Below are positions 15,929 to 24,440 of a DNA stretch of 42,802 bases, piece after piece (position 1 is the first letter of the stretch; every line of letters starts with the position of its first letter). The notes under the pieces were generated by a model. That model was not told where the DNA came from. It was given only the letters and a program-made list of their open reading frames with translations, and made no database searches. Source of the DNA: Siminovitchia sp047228825 (lineage in GTDB: Bacteria; Bacillota; Bacilli; Bacillales; Bacillaceae_C); contig NZ_JBFEGN010000023.1 in assembly GCF_047228825.1 (NCBI RefSeq), forward strand, positions 1 to 42,802. The letters are read 5' to 3'. Made by a program: the position numbers and the translations under genes.

Positions 15929-17341
15929 ATGAAAATACATGTTGTGAAAAGCGGGGACACCCTTTGGCGCATCTCACAGGAATATGGGACAACGATTGGC
16001 CAGATTGTTGCGGCTAATGGCCTGGAAGATCCAAACAGGCTGGTAACAGGGGAAGCTTTGGTTATTCCTGCACCTTATCAACAATATGTGGTTCAGCGTG
16101 GCGATACGCTTTGGTCTATCGCCAGCCGTTTTGGTGTAACCATTCAGGAAATTGTCAATGCCAACAGGCTGACTGACCCATCAAGGCTGTATATTGGCCA
16201 ACTGTTAACCATTCCCGTTCGATACCACATTGTTCAACCGGGAGAAACCCTGTCAGCCATTGCAAAGCGATATGGAACAACTGTTGCTGCGATTGTCCAG
16301 GCAAACCAAATTCAAACCCCCGGGGTGATCCATGTTGGTCAAAGGCTGAGAATTCCGGAGGCCCCGAAAACAGCCATTGAAGTAAATGCCTACGTAACCA
16401 GAATGGGCCAAAGAGGAGCGAATCTCGTTGCACCGCTTGCACCATATTTAACGTATATTAGCCCGTTCAGTCATAACGTGACGGAAGACGGCAGTATAAC
16501 ACCTTTAAATGATGCTCCGCTTATCAGAGCAGCCCGAGAAGGAAATGTTTCTCCGCTGCTTGTCCTTACAAACATGGACGGGGGTAAGTTTAGCTCCGAT
16601 CGGGCTGCCCTTATTTTAAGAAACCGGAACATTCAAAATCGAGTGATGGCCAATCTATTAACGTTGCTGCGCGAAAAAGGATACTCGGGGATCAATATTG
16701 ACTTTGAATATGTCTACCCGGAGGATCGCGAAAATTATAATCACTTTTTAAGGAAATTAGTTGATCGGTTGCGGCCGGAAGGATTCTCGGTATCAACTGC
16801 TGTGGCCCCGAAAATCAGGGCTGATCAGCCCGGGCTGTTGTATGAGGCACATGATTATGCTGCACATGGCGAAATTGTTGACTTTGTGGTGCTTATGACT
16901 TATGAATGGGGGTGGGCTGGCGGAAGGCCATTGGCCATTGCACCCATCAATGAAGTAAGAAAGGTTCTTGACTATGCGGTTACAGCGATTCCCCGCCATA
17001 AAATTGTCATGGGGGCACCGCTGTATGGCCGTGATTGGAAAATACCCTGGGTACAAGGGACATTCGCCAAAACAGTCGGCCCGAGAGCGGCCGTCAACCT
17101 TGCTGCCAAATACGGTGCAGCCATCCGCTATCATGAAACCTACCAATCTCCATTTTTCCGTTACACGGATGAATCAGGCCAGCAGCATGAAGTATGGTTT
17201 GAAGATGCCCGCAGCATGCAGGCAAAATATGATACGGTAAAAGAATATGGACTCGGAGGCATCAGCTATTGGGTGCTTGGGCCGGCTTTCCCGCAAAATT
17301 GGCCGGTTTTAGAAGCAAATTTTATAATAAATAAAAAGTAG
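15929..17341 (+). CDS. LysM-GH18 spore peptidoglycan hydrolase, SleL/YaaH-like
   Basis: 470 residues without a signal peptide. Three LysM domains in tandem (about 2-46, 51-95, 97-142, each beginning V-x-x-G-[DE]-T-L) are followed by a GH18 catalytic domain (about 150-466) with the active-site strand GINIDFEYV, where the final Glu is the general acid. SleL/YaaH of B. subtilis and B. cereus is a spore-cortex N-acetylglucosaminidase with two LysM domains; the third here is extra. Expected role: trimming cortex muropeptides during germination, after incorporation into the forming spore. AGGTGA lies six bases before the ATG. The stop codon is followed within five bases by the tandem repeat array, so no standard terminator is present. 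Confidence 0.88.
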   Translation: MKIHVVKSGDTLWRISQEYGTTIGQIVAANGLEDPNRLVTGEALVIPAPYQQYVVQRGDTLWSIASRFGVTIQEIVNANRLTDPSRLYIGQLLTIPVRYHIVQPGETLSAIAKRYGTTVAAIVQANQIQTPGVIHVGQRLRIPEAPKTAIEVNAYVTRMGQRGANLVAPLAPYLTYISPFSHNVTEDGSITPLNDAPLIRAAREGNVSPLLVLTNMDGGKFSSDRAALILRNRNIQNRVMANLLTLLREKGYSGINIDFEYVYPEDRENYNHFLRKLVDRLRPEGFSVSTAVAPKIRADQPGLLYEAHDYAAHGEIVDFVVLMTYEWGWAGGRPLAIAPINEVRKVLDYAVTAIPRHKIVMGAPLYGRDWKIPWVQGTFAKTVGPRAAVNLAAKYGAAIRYHETYQSPFFRYTDESGQQHEVWFEDARSMQAKYDTVKEYGLGGISYWVLGPAFPQNWPVLEANFIINKK

Positions 17342-17345
17342 TAGA

Positions 17346-18060
17346 GTGTTTTCTGTTATCCGCGGGTATTCTTCCGTTATCCGCGGGTATTTTCTGCTAT
17401 ACGCGGGTATTTCCGTTTATCTGCGGGTATTTCCGTTTATCCGCGGGTATTCTTTCGTTATCCGCGGGTATTCTTCCGTTTATCCGCGGGTACTGTTCCG
17501 TTATCCGCGGGTATTCTTCCGTTATCCGCGGGTATTTCCTGCTATCCGCGGGTATTTCCTGCTATCCGCGGGTATTTTCCGTTATCCGCGGGTATTTTCC
17601 GTTTATCCGCGGGTATTTTCCGTTATCCGCGGGTATTTTCTGTTATCCACGGGTATTTCCTGCTATCCGCGGGTATTTTCCGTTATCCGCGGGTATTTTC
17701 CGTTTATCCGCGGGTACTTTCCGTTATCCGCGGGTATTTCCGTTTATCCGCGGGTATTTCCGTTTATCCGCGGGTATTCTTCCGTTATCCGCGGGTATTC
17801 TTCCGTTATCCGCGGGTATTTTCCGTTATCCGCGGGTATTTCCGTTTATCCGCGGGTATTCTTCCGTTATCCGCGGGTATTTCCGTTTATCCGCGGGTAT
17901 TTTCCGTTATCCGCGGGTATTTCCGTTTATCCGCGGGTATTTTCCGTTATCCGCGGGTATTTTCCGTTATCCACGGGTATTTTCCGTTATCCGCGGGTAT
18001 TTTCTGCTATACGCGGGTATTTTCCGTTTATCCGCGAGTATTCTTCCGTTATCCGCGGCT
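17346..18060. repeat. Tandem array of about 34 units, 19-22 bp, near-palindromic
   Basis: Consensus unit TTATCCGCGGGTATTTTCCG. I counted 34 full units plus a degenerate last one. The core CCGCGG is palindromic and TATCCGCGGGTA is palindromic at 10 of 12 positions. Variation is mostly in the T/C spacer (TTCC, TTTCC, TTCTTCC) and in rare core changes (TACGCGGG, CCACGGG, TCTGCGGG). All three forward frames are stop-free because of the unit's composition, which creates a spurious 250-codon ORF. Confidence 0.95.
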
Positions 18061-18096
18061 TGCCTTTAATAGCTGTTTTTTTACATAATAATGATT

Positions 18097-18126
18097 AAGG
18101 GAGCCAACATACAGTTGGCTCCCTCT
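18097..18126. terminator. Terminator between the repeat array and the YkvI operon
   Basis: Arms AGGGAGCCAAC and GTTGGCTCCCT enclose a short loop. It ends the minus-strand YkvI operon and could also stop plus-strand transcription leaving the array. Confidence 0.8.
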
Positions 18127-18160
18127 TTGTCTGCAAGAAGTGTCTTTGACAACACATTCA

Positions 18161-19243
18161 TTATTTAGATGCAGGTATGTCCGCATCTTGATCTTTCGGT
18201 GTTTGTTTCGATCTGAACCAAGCAACGACAATTGCTGCAATGAGCGTAAATCCAAGATAGCCCATGGCAGGATACACTGTTCCGACAAGTGTAATAAAGC
18301 CGATAAAACTTGCGCCAAACGCGGCAATTCCGCAAATGATCACAAGAAGTTTAAATCGCGGGGTATCCGTATTGGCAATACGTGCGGTAAACGCGTAAAG
18401 CATTCCCACTGCGGTGTTAAAAATCATGCCTAATAAAACGATGGCGAAGATCGCGCCAAAAATCGGGGAAATTTCATTTGCCAAATAGAGCATCGGCATA
18501 TCGACTCCAGAAATTGTATCTAATTTTGCAAACATTCCGATATTGATGAGGAAGATTAAAAGTCCCAATCCTATACCGCCCATAATTCCTCCCCAGCCGG
18601 CCGTCTTTTCATCTTTTACAGTACCGCCCATAACCGCAAGCATCGCGGCCCCTGCAGCGATGTTATAAGAAACATACAGGAAAGAACCAAGCACCCAGTT
18701 GGAAGCTGCCGGTTTCAGGGAATGAGCTGTTTCCTGCATTTGCGCAAAAGTCCCGTCCATTGTAGACAATGAATAAATCGCAATCATGATAACCGCCAAA
18801 ACCAAAAATGGAGTGACAATCCCCATAGCTGATATAATCTTCTGAATATTAAGACATACAACAAAAATAGTAATAAGTGCAAGCAAAATATTCCCGGCGA
18901 TTCCCGGAACCCCAAACTGCTGTTCAAATATGGAACCTGCCCCGGCAAACATCACAACGGTAACCCCGAATAAGAAAAAAGTCATAATGACATCCACGGC
19001 TATACCCAAATATTTACCGCAAATATGATAGATGACTTTCTTATGGGAGGTTGTTTGCAGACGACTTCCCAGCTGACTGAGATTCATGCCAAAAAAGGCA
19101 AATAAGAAGGTTGCCACTGCAGACCCGGCAACTCCCGCCCAGCCAAAACTTGTAAAAAATTGCAGGACTTCCTGGCCAGATGCAAAGCCGGCTCCAACGA
19201 TCAGCCCAATAAATGCCCCTGCAATTTGAATACTTTTTTTCAT
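18161..19243 (-). CDS. YkvI family membrane transporter
   Basis: 360 residues with ten or more membrane segments. The first helix AGAFIGLIVGAGFASGQEV is the signature of the YkvI family, a branch of the LeuT-fold (APC-like) transporters where the helix-1 glycine break forms the substrate site. The substrate is unknown; amino acids or their derivatives are the expected class. GGGGAG precedes the ATG at 19243; a longer frame adds 13 codons without a signal. It is the last gene of the RpiR-GNAT-racemase operon, 77 bp after the racemase, suggesting transport of that pathway's substrate or product. Confidence 0.82.
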   Translation of the reverse strand: MKKSIQIAGAFIGLIVGAGFASGQEVLQFFTSFGWAGVAGSAVATFLFAFFGMNLSQLGSRLQTTSHKKVIYHICGKYLGIAVDVIMTFFLFGVTVVMFAGAGSIFEQQFGVPGIAGNILLALITIFVVCLNIQKIISAMGIVTPFLVLAVIMIAIYSLSTMDGTFAQMQETAHSLKPAASNWVLGSFLYVSYNIAAGAAMLAVMGGTVKDEKTAGWGGIMGGIGLGLLIFLINIGMFAKLDTISGVDMPMLYLANEISPIFGAIFAIVLLGMIFNTAVGMLYAFTARIANTDTPRFKLLVIICGIAAFGASFIGFITLVGTVYPAMGYLGFTLIAAIVVAWFRSKQTPKDQDADIPASK

Positions 19244-19320
19244 GAAGAGTTCTCCCCTTTTTATGATTGAATTTTTTGTCAATTAATTATACAAGAAGGA
19301 AGGAGGATGCCTTCCTCCCG

Positions 19321-20430
19321 TCATTTTGAAAATGTTTTCTTCTTGGTTGTAAAGCTCTCGATTGTTTCCAGGTCCGGCTTGTACCCAATTCCCGGTTTGT
19401 CTGGAACCGTAATATAGCCATCCTCAACAGTTACTTCCGGTTTGATAATGTCTTTTTCCCAGTAACGGGAAGAAGCGGCTGTATCGCCAGGCAACGTAAA
19501 ATTGGACAATGTCGTCAGCGCAACGTTATGTGCACGCCCGATTCCCGATTCCAGCATGCCGCCGCACCAAACCGGGATGCCGTGGCTTTCGCACAAGTCG
19601 TGAATGCGTTTGGATTCTGTCAAACCGCCGACGCGGCCGATTTTAATATTGATGATCCGGCAGCTGCCCAATTCAATCGCCTTTCTCGCATCCTCGCATG
19701 AATGGATGCTCTCATCAAGACAAACCGGCGTTGTCATTTCTTTTTGCAGGCTAGCATGATCGATAATGTCATCGGATGCCAAAGGCTGCTCAATCATCAT
19801 TAAATCAAACTCGTCGAGCGCTTTTAACGTATCGATATCATTTAATGTATATGCCGAGTTGGCATCGGCCATTAATGGAACGTCCGGAAACTGTTTTCTG
19901 ATTTCCCTTATGACATCAACGTCCCAGCCCGGCTTGATTTTCACTTTCACCCTTTTATAGCCTTCTTCGATATGACCTTCGATCAGGCGCAAAAGATCTT
20001 CCACGGTATCCTGGATGCCGATGCTGATGCCGACCTCAATGTTGGATTTTTTTCCGCCAAGTGCAGCAGCAAGGGAAATGCCTTTCTCCTGACAATACAA
20101 ATCCCATACAGCGCCTTCAAGCGTTGATTTGGCCATGTTGTTTTTGCGTATATTGGAAAAAATCTCTGAAACTTCGTCAGGGTGTTTTAGCTCCTGATTT
20201 AATAAAGCCGGAATTAAAAAGTCCTCCAGTACATGCCAATTTGTTTTCATCGTTTCTTCACTGTACCAGGGAGAATGAAAAGCAACCGATTCACCCCAGC
20301 CGCTGTTTCCGTTCTCGTCTTTCGCTTCAAGCAAAATAAAGTCTCTGTTCTGGAGTGTTCCAAAACTCGTTGTAAATGGAAACTTCAGCTTCATTTGCAT
20401 ATGGCGCAACGTAACTTCCTTAATTCGCAT
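19321..20430 (-). CDS. N-succinylamino acid racemase / o-succinylbenzoate synthase family enzyme
   Basis: 369 residues, enolase superfamily, muconate-lactonizing subgroup. The catalytic set is complete and at the usual numbers: KxK as K164 and K166, metal ligands D189, E214 and D239, and K263 in IKIGR. The CGGMLESGIGRAHN segment near the C-terminus is typical of the NSAR/OSBS family. Members of this family racemise N-succinyl amino acids, and some also make o-succinylbenzoate for menaquinone (MenC). No men genes are adjacent, whereas a GNAT acyltransferase of the type partnered with NSAR overlaps the start by 11 bp, so the racemase role is favoured. A MenC role cannot be excluded without knowing whether another menC exists. 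Confidence 0.85.
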   Translation of the reverse strand: MRIKEVTLRHMQMKLKFPFTTSFGTLQNRDFILLEAKDENGNSGWGESVAFHSPWYSEETMKTNWHVLEDFLIPALLNQELKHPDEVSEIFSNIRKNNMAKSTLEGAVWDLYCQEKGISLAAALGGKKSNIEVGISIGIQDTVEDLLRLIEGHIEEGYKRVKVKIKPGWDVDVIREIRKQFPDVPLMADANSAYTLNDIDTLKALDEFDLMMIEQPLASDDIIDHASLQKEMTTPVCLDESIHSCEDARKAIELGSCRIINIKIGRVGGLTESKRIHDLCESHGIPVWCGGMLESGIGRAHNVALTTLSNFTLPGDTAASSRYWEKDIIKPEVTVEDGYITVPDKPGIGYKPDLETIESFTTKKKTFSK

Positions 20431-21235
20431 GTTTTTCCGCCTCCAATAATTCTCTTTTTACCAATTTATAATAATGGACAGGTCCTTCTTGCTCTTTCTC
20501 AAGCGCGATGGCCACATAACCTTTGCTAAACAATGTTTGGAAAATATTCCGTGTCTTCATCCGCCAATCAATGACAAGCATGTTGTCTTTCTGTTTCATC
20601 TGCTGGAAAAAGGCAGGAACCGGGACAAAAACGATATCATGATCCTCTATTTCAGATAAGTGAGATTCAATATTCGCCAATTTTGGCATTTCTTTTTTGG
20701 CATACTCCCAAGGAATCCGGTACGCTTTTCCAGTGTCCAGCAGGTTGAAACGGCGATCAATCCACCATTCCAATTTGAAGCGGTCCGTAGGAAGACCCTT
20801 GTTTAAGGAATCATCCATGTCCCCGTAACAATTTTCAATATAAGTTGAGCATATGCCGCCCAGTTTGGATAAATTTAAGTATGCATTCCTGCTTTCCAAT
20901 GGATCATAGGTCCACGTCAGTAACTTATATCCCATTTTTAAGGCAGCAGCTTTTTGTGCTTCCTTTAATTTTTTTCCGATTCCTTTATGCTGATAATCAG
21001 GATGAACCCCAAGCATATGCGAACATAAATATATATTCCCATCCGAATAGCCGGGAAAACTGTAGCTGAATCCGACAAGTTCTCCTTCAATAAACGCACC
21101 GAGCATCAACCCGCCGTTCCGGACTGCCGTGGCCGTTTGATGAATCGGAATCGGCTCCATTTCCCAAACGGTTTTCTCCAATTTTTGTACGAGCTGCAGC
21201 TCATGAATAGTATGAAGTGTTCGTATCTCAATCAT
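20420..21235 (-). CDS. GNAT acyltransferase, probable D-amino acid N-succinyltransferase
   Basis: 271 residues. The GNAT fold covers about the first 150 residues, with the CoA-binding motif MLGVHPDYQHKGIGKKLKEA and a preceding strand; the remaining 120 residues form an unrecognised C-terminal region, the layout of COG3375 proteins. In Geobacillus kaustophilus a protein of this type encoded beside NSAR was shown to succinylate D-amino acids. The 11-bp overlap with the racemase gene implies translational coupling. The acyl donor (succinyl-CoA) is inferred from that precedent, not visible in the sequence. Confidence 0.75.
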   Translation of the reverse strand: MIEIRTLHTIHELQLVQKLEKTVWEMEPIPIHQTATAVRNGGLMLGAFIEGELVGFSYSFPGYSDGNIYLCSHMLGVHPDYQHKGIGKKLKEAQKAAALKMGYKLLTWTYDPLESRNAYLNLSKLGGICSTYIENCYGDMDDSLNKGLPTDRFKLEWWIDRRFNLLDTGKAYRIPWEYAKKEMPKLANIESHLSEIEDHDIVFVPVPAFFQQMKQKDNMLVIDWRMKTRNIFQTLFSKGYVAIALEKEQEGPVHYYKLVKRELLEAEKHAN

Positions 21236-21259
21236 TTGAATACCTCTTTTATAAGATGA

Positions 21260-22105
21260 TTAAGTAAAAAATAATCCATCACTGTTGATTTGATCATATG
21301 CTTCTTTCCGTTTTTCGAAGTTATGCTTATCCTTGATTGTAACGCCTGCAACTATGGCATTGATGAAAGAAATCAAAGCGGGGGCAATGTCAAGGGTGGA
21401 CATTTCCATGGAATGAAGCGGCAATAGGATATCAGCTGCCTCTCTGATCGGGGCAAGCGGGGAATCCGTAATGCCGATAATAACCGCTCCACTGCTTTTG
21501 GCCATTTCTGCAATCTGAACCGTTTCCTTCATATAACGGTGGAAGGAAAGTGCAATAAAGACAGATTGACTGTCCATTCCTGTAATGGCGGAAAAAATAT
21601 CGTCTGTATCCCTTCGGATCAGTTGCACGTTCTCCCTTACAATGCCAAGTGAAAAGGCAAGCCAGTTTGCAGAGGAGAAAGACGATCTCAATCCGCATAC
21701 ATACACCCGCTCGGCTGAAACCAAACTGTCGACAGCCCGGTGGAAGTCGACTTCGTTGATATGCCCGATTGTTTCCCGAATGAGCTGGCGGTCCCTTTCC
21801 ATCACCTGCTCAAAAAAACGGGGCTCGTCTGCCAACTCCATTTTCGAAGAATAGTAGTGGGTCAGACTGCTTTTTTCAAAAATAATTTGATCGCGTACTG
21901 TTTTTTGCAACTCTGAATAGCCCGACAAACCAATGGCATAACAAAACCGGATGACGGTCGTCTCACTCAGCCCGATCATCTCCCCGATCTCTTTTGCTGA
22001 ATGGACGGCAAATTCCCTTGGTTGTTCAAGAAAATATTTGGCCACTGTTTGCTGGCCCTTTGACAGACGTCCATAATGGGATTGAATCATTTCCGTTAAT
22101 TTCAT
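21260..22105 (-). CDS. MurR/RpiR family transcriptional regulator
   Basis: 281 residues. N-terminal HTH (about 1-77, with GEMIGLSETTVIRFCYAIGL as the recognition region) and a C-terminal SIS sugar-isomerase domain (about 110-255, VYVCGLRSSFSSANWLAF). Family members bind phosphosugars or related acids and control catabolic or peptidoglycan-recycling genes. It is first in the minus-strand operon and 25 bp from the GNAT gene. AAAGGTGA places the start at the ATG at 22105; the GTG three codons earlier lies inside that ribosome binding site. Its own promoter carries an inverted repeat (22152-22169), a likely autoregulatory operator. Confidence 0.88.
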   Translation of the reverse strand: MKLTEMIQSHYGRLSKGQQTVAKYFLEQPREFAVHSAKEIGEMIGLSETTVIRFCYAIGLSGYSELQKTVRDQIIFEKSSLTHYYSSKMELADEPRFFEQVMERDRQLIRETIGHINEVDFHRAVDSLVSAERVYVCGLRSSFSSANWLAFSLGIVRENVQLIRRDTDDIFSAITGMDSQSVFIALSFHRYMKETVQIAEMAKSSGAVIIGITDSPLAPIREAADILLPLHSMEMSTLDIAPALISFINAIVAGVTIKDKHNFEKRKEAYDQINSDGLFFT

Positions 22106-22151
22106 TGCGTTCACCTTTACGAAGAAGGGGAAACTTTTCCATTCATGAATG

Positions 22152-22180
22152 ATGAAGTTTCAGCTTCATAGTTTATTATA
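22152..22180 (-). promoter_or_regulatory. rpiR promoter -10 and inverted-repeat operator
   Basis: TATAAT on the minus strand (22175-22180) is followed immediately downstream by ATGAAG-N6-CTTCAT (22152-22169), covering the probable start point. No good -35 is found at 17 bp. Binding here would block transcription of the rpiR-GNAT-racemase-ykvI operon. Confidence 0.5.
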
Positions 22181-22277
22181 AACTTACCATATTTGTTCGC
22201 TATATACAATCACTTTTCTGAACATTTCTTGCATTAAAGGAAAAGGAGATTTTCGATTATTTTTTATTATTTCTACA

Positions 22278-22334
22278 TTGACAAAATCGAACAAAAATAA
22301 CATAATTGAACATGATAGTTGTTATAATTGAACA
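22278..22334 (+). promoter_or_regulatory. Promoter and direct-repeat operator of the deoR operon
   Basis: TTGACA (22278-22283), 17 bp, CATAAT (22301-22306). Three direct repeats T[CT]GAACA start at 22287, 22306 and 22328, spaced 19 and 22 bp (about two helical turns), covering the spacer, the -10 and the start region, as expected for a DeoR-family repressor. Confidence 0.65.
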
Positions 22335-22356
22335 ACAGAAAAAAGGAGATTACAGC

Positions 22357-23127
22357 ATGTTGCTTTTGGAACGGCGAAATTGGATTGAAGCACAAATTCG
22401 TGCGAATGGGAAAGTGGATATTGAAAAATTGGCAAAAGAGCTAAATGTCTCAAGTATGACCATCCGACGGGATCTTGCTGAACTCGAAAAGACGGGTAAA
22501 GCCATCAGAACACACGGAGGCGCCATTTCTCCTGATTCGCTTATAAGAGAGGTTCCCTATTCATCGAAAGAAAACCGAAATATGAAACAAAAGAAAATGA
22601 TTGCAAAAAGTGCTTTATCGCTCATTCCCAAAAACGCCAACATCATTTTGGACTCCGGCACCACTACATTAGAATTGGCAAAACTTTTAAAAACCAGGAA
22701 TGACTTAACCGTTATAACCAATGATATAAAAATAGCGGTTGAATTAATGAATAGCGAACTAAATGTAATGGTCGCCGGCGGTGAATTGCAAAATCATGTT
22801 GGAGCTTTATCGGGATGGCCGACACAGGAGTTTTTCAAAAACATCCATGTAGATCTTTTCTTTATGGGTGTACATGCGATTGACCTCGAAGCAGGCATTA
22901 CATCCCCTTCCTTTGAAAAATCATTGATCAAAAAATTAATGATGGGCGCGGCGGCATCCACTTGGGCACTCATAGACTCAAGTAAATTTAACAAAATATC
23001 CTTTTCTGCCGTTTGCCCGGTTACAAGCATAGAGGGCATTATAACAGATGATGATTTAGATGCGGGTGTGCGGGCAACATATGAAGAAACTACAGTCATC
23101 AACTTTAGTGGAGGCGAACACAATTGA
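22357..23127 (+). CDS. DeoR/GlpR family transcriptional regulator
   Basis: 256 residues. N-terminal winged helix with the DeoR signature (VSSMTIRRDLAELEKTGKA, about 29-47, followed by RTHGGA) and a C-terminal sensor domain containing the ribose-isomerase-like elements ILDSGTTTLELAKLL and DLFFMGVHAID. These repressors respond to phosphorylated sugars, here plausibly a phosphorylated C4 acid. AAAAGGAG lies before the ATG at 22357; the longer ORF adds 17 codons across the promoter. Its stop overlaps the TTG start of the kinase gene, so it is cotranscribed with the pathway it should control. Confidence 0.9.
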   Translation: MLLLERRNWIEAQIRANGKVDIEKLAKELNVSSMTIRRDLAELEKTGKAIRTHGGAISPDSLIREVPYSSKENRNMKQKKMIAKSALSLIPKNANIILDSGTTTLELAKLLKTRNDLTVITNDIKIAVELMNSELNVMVAGGELQNHVGALSGWPTQEFFKNIHVDLFFMGVHAIDLEAGITSPSFEKSLIKKLMMGAAASTWALIDSSKFNKISFSAVCPVTSIEGIITDDDLDAGVRATYEETTVINFSGGEHN

Positions 23128-24440
23128 ATGTCGGAGTGATTGCAGATGACTTGACGGGGGCTAATGCAACGGGTGTCAGGCTGGCGAAACAAGGTTTTAA
23201 AACCATTACAGTTGTCCAAAATGCTCCTCTGCCTGATCAGAATAAATATGATGCAATTTGCGTTGATACAGACAGCCGCTATATTCACAGGGAAACCGCC
23301 AAAAAACGGGTCAAAGAAATTATCAAGCAATTTAAAGAAAGAGGTGCAAAGGTTTATTGCAAGCGGATTGACAGTACAGCCAGAGGCAACCTGGGGATTG
23401 AAATCGACGCGGTATTGGAAGAACTCGGAGATGCGGCAATTGCCGTTGTAGTTGCTTCGTACCCGGATTCAGGCCGAACCACCGCCGGCGGTTATTTGTT
23501 GGTGGATGGAGTGCCTGTACAAGAAACGGATGCAGCCAAAGATCCGATCGCACCGATAACAAAATCGTATATTCCTGCCATTATTGGGGAACAGAGCAGT
23601 TACAAGGTAACTCTTATTGGCCTTGACGTCACTTTGTCAGGTGTAGACGCCATTACGGCAGAACTTCAGGTGAAAATATCCGAAGGAAACAGGATTATCG
23701 TATTTGATGCGGTTAATGACGAACAGATTGAAATGATTGCTGCGGCGATGGCCAATGTTCATGAAAATGTAATGGTTGCTGTTGATCCCGGCCCCCTGAC
23801 CGCTTATTATTCAAAAGCTTTTTTACACAAAAAAGCCGATCAGCTAAAACTGTTGGTAACGGTTGGAAGTGTCACTTCTGTAACTGGAAGACAACTTCAT
23901 TATTTATATGCCAAAACGAATACAGAACCAATTTTTGTCGACCCGCAGGCACTCGCAAGCTTTGGTGGCAGTTGGGAAATGGAAGTGAAACGGGCGGCCC
24001 TTTTAGGGGTTGAGGCGTTGAAATCCCAATCGATTCTTATCATCACCACATATCATCCATCTGCCAAACGCCTGGATTTAAAGGCGATTTCAAAGGCAGA
24101 TGGCGTTTCTGAAGATGCGCTGGCAAAACGGATTACTGACGGACTTGCAACTATCACACGCAAAATAATTGAACAAGCGGAATACAGGGTCTCTGGCGTT
24201 TTTTCTAGCGGAGGCGATGTGACGGCATCTCTTTGTGCGATCGGCCATGCGAACGGTATAGAGCTTGAAGATGAAGTTTTGCCGCTCACTGCCTACGGAA
24301 AATTTACAGGCGGATTTTTTGATGGTCTCCATGTGGTCACAAAAGGCGGCATGATCGGTGATAATAGGGCGATTTATAAGAGTATTAAATACATGCAAAC
24401 AAAGATTTCACATCATAAAGGGAGTGTTCTAAATGGTTAA
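23124..24440 (+). CDS. Four-carbon acid sugar kinase (DUF1537), D-threonate/erythronate kinase type
   Basis: 438 residues, full length for the family. N-terminal substrate domain with ADDLTGA (7-13) and KRIDSTARGNLG; central SYPDSGRTTAGGYLLVDG; C-terminal nucleotide domain with SGGDVT and KFTGGFFDGLHVVTKGGMIGD. DUF1537 proteins phosphorylate C4 acid sugars on the terminal hydroxyl. A kinase directly followed by PdxA2 is the layout of the D-threonate (DtnK) and D-erythronate routes, giving the 4-phosphate that PdxA2 oxidises and decarboxylates to DHAP. The start is TTG with GTGGAGGCG upstream, in a 4-bp overlap with deoR. The exact substrate among C4 (or C5) acids is not visible. Confidence 0.88.
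   Translation: MNVGVIADDLTGANATGVRLAKQGFKTITVVQNAPLPDQNKYDAICVDTDSRYIHRETAKKRVKEIIKQFKERGAKVYCKRIDSTARGNLGIEIDAVLEELGDAAIAVVVASYPDSGRTTAGGYLLVDGVPVQETDAAKDPIAPITKSYIPAIIGEQSSYKVTLIGLDVTLSGVDAITAELQVKISEGNRIIVFDAVNDEQIEMIAAAMANVHENVMVAVDPGPLTAYYSKAFLHKKADQLKLLVTVGSVTSVTGRQLHYLYAKTNTEPIFVDPQALASFGGSWEMEVKRAALLGVEALKSQSILIITTYHPSAKRLDLKAISKADGVSEDALAKRITDGLATITRKIIEQAEYRVSGVFSSGGDVTASLCAIGHANGIELEDEVLPLTAYGKFTGGFFDGLHVVTKGGMIGDNRAIYKSIKYMQTKISHHKGSVLNG

Noticed and set aside
17346..18060. CRISPR array
   Set aside because: Units are 19-22 bp, contiguous and near-identical along their whole length, with no unique spacers and no cas genes nearby.
17346..18098. A 250-codon plus-strand ORF through the repeat array
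   Set aside because: The repeat unit has no stop codon in any forward frame, so the ORF is automatic. It has only a GTG start without a ribosome binding site, and the translation shifts between three repeating peptides as unit length varies.
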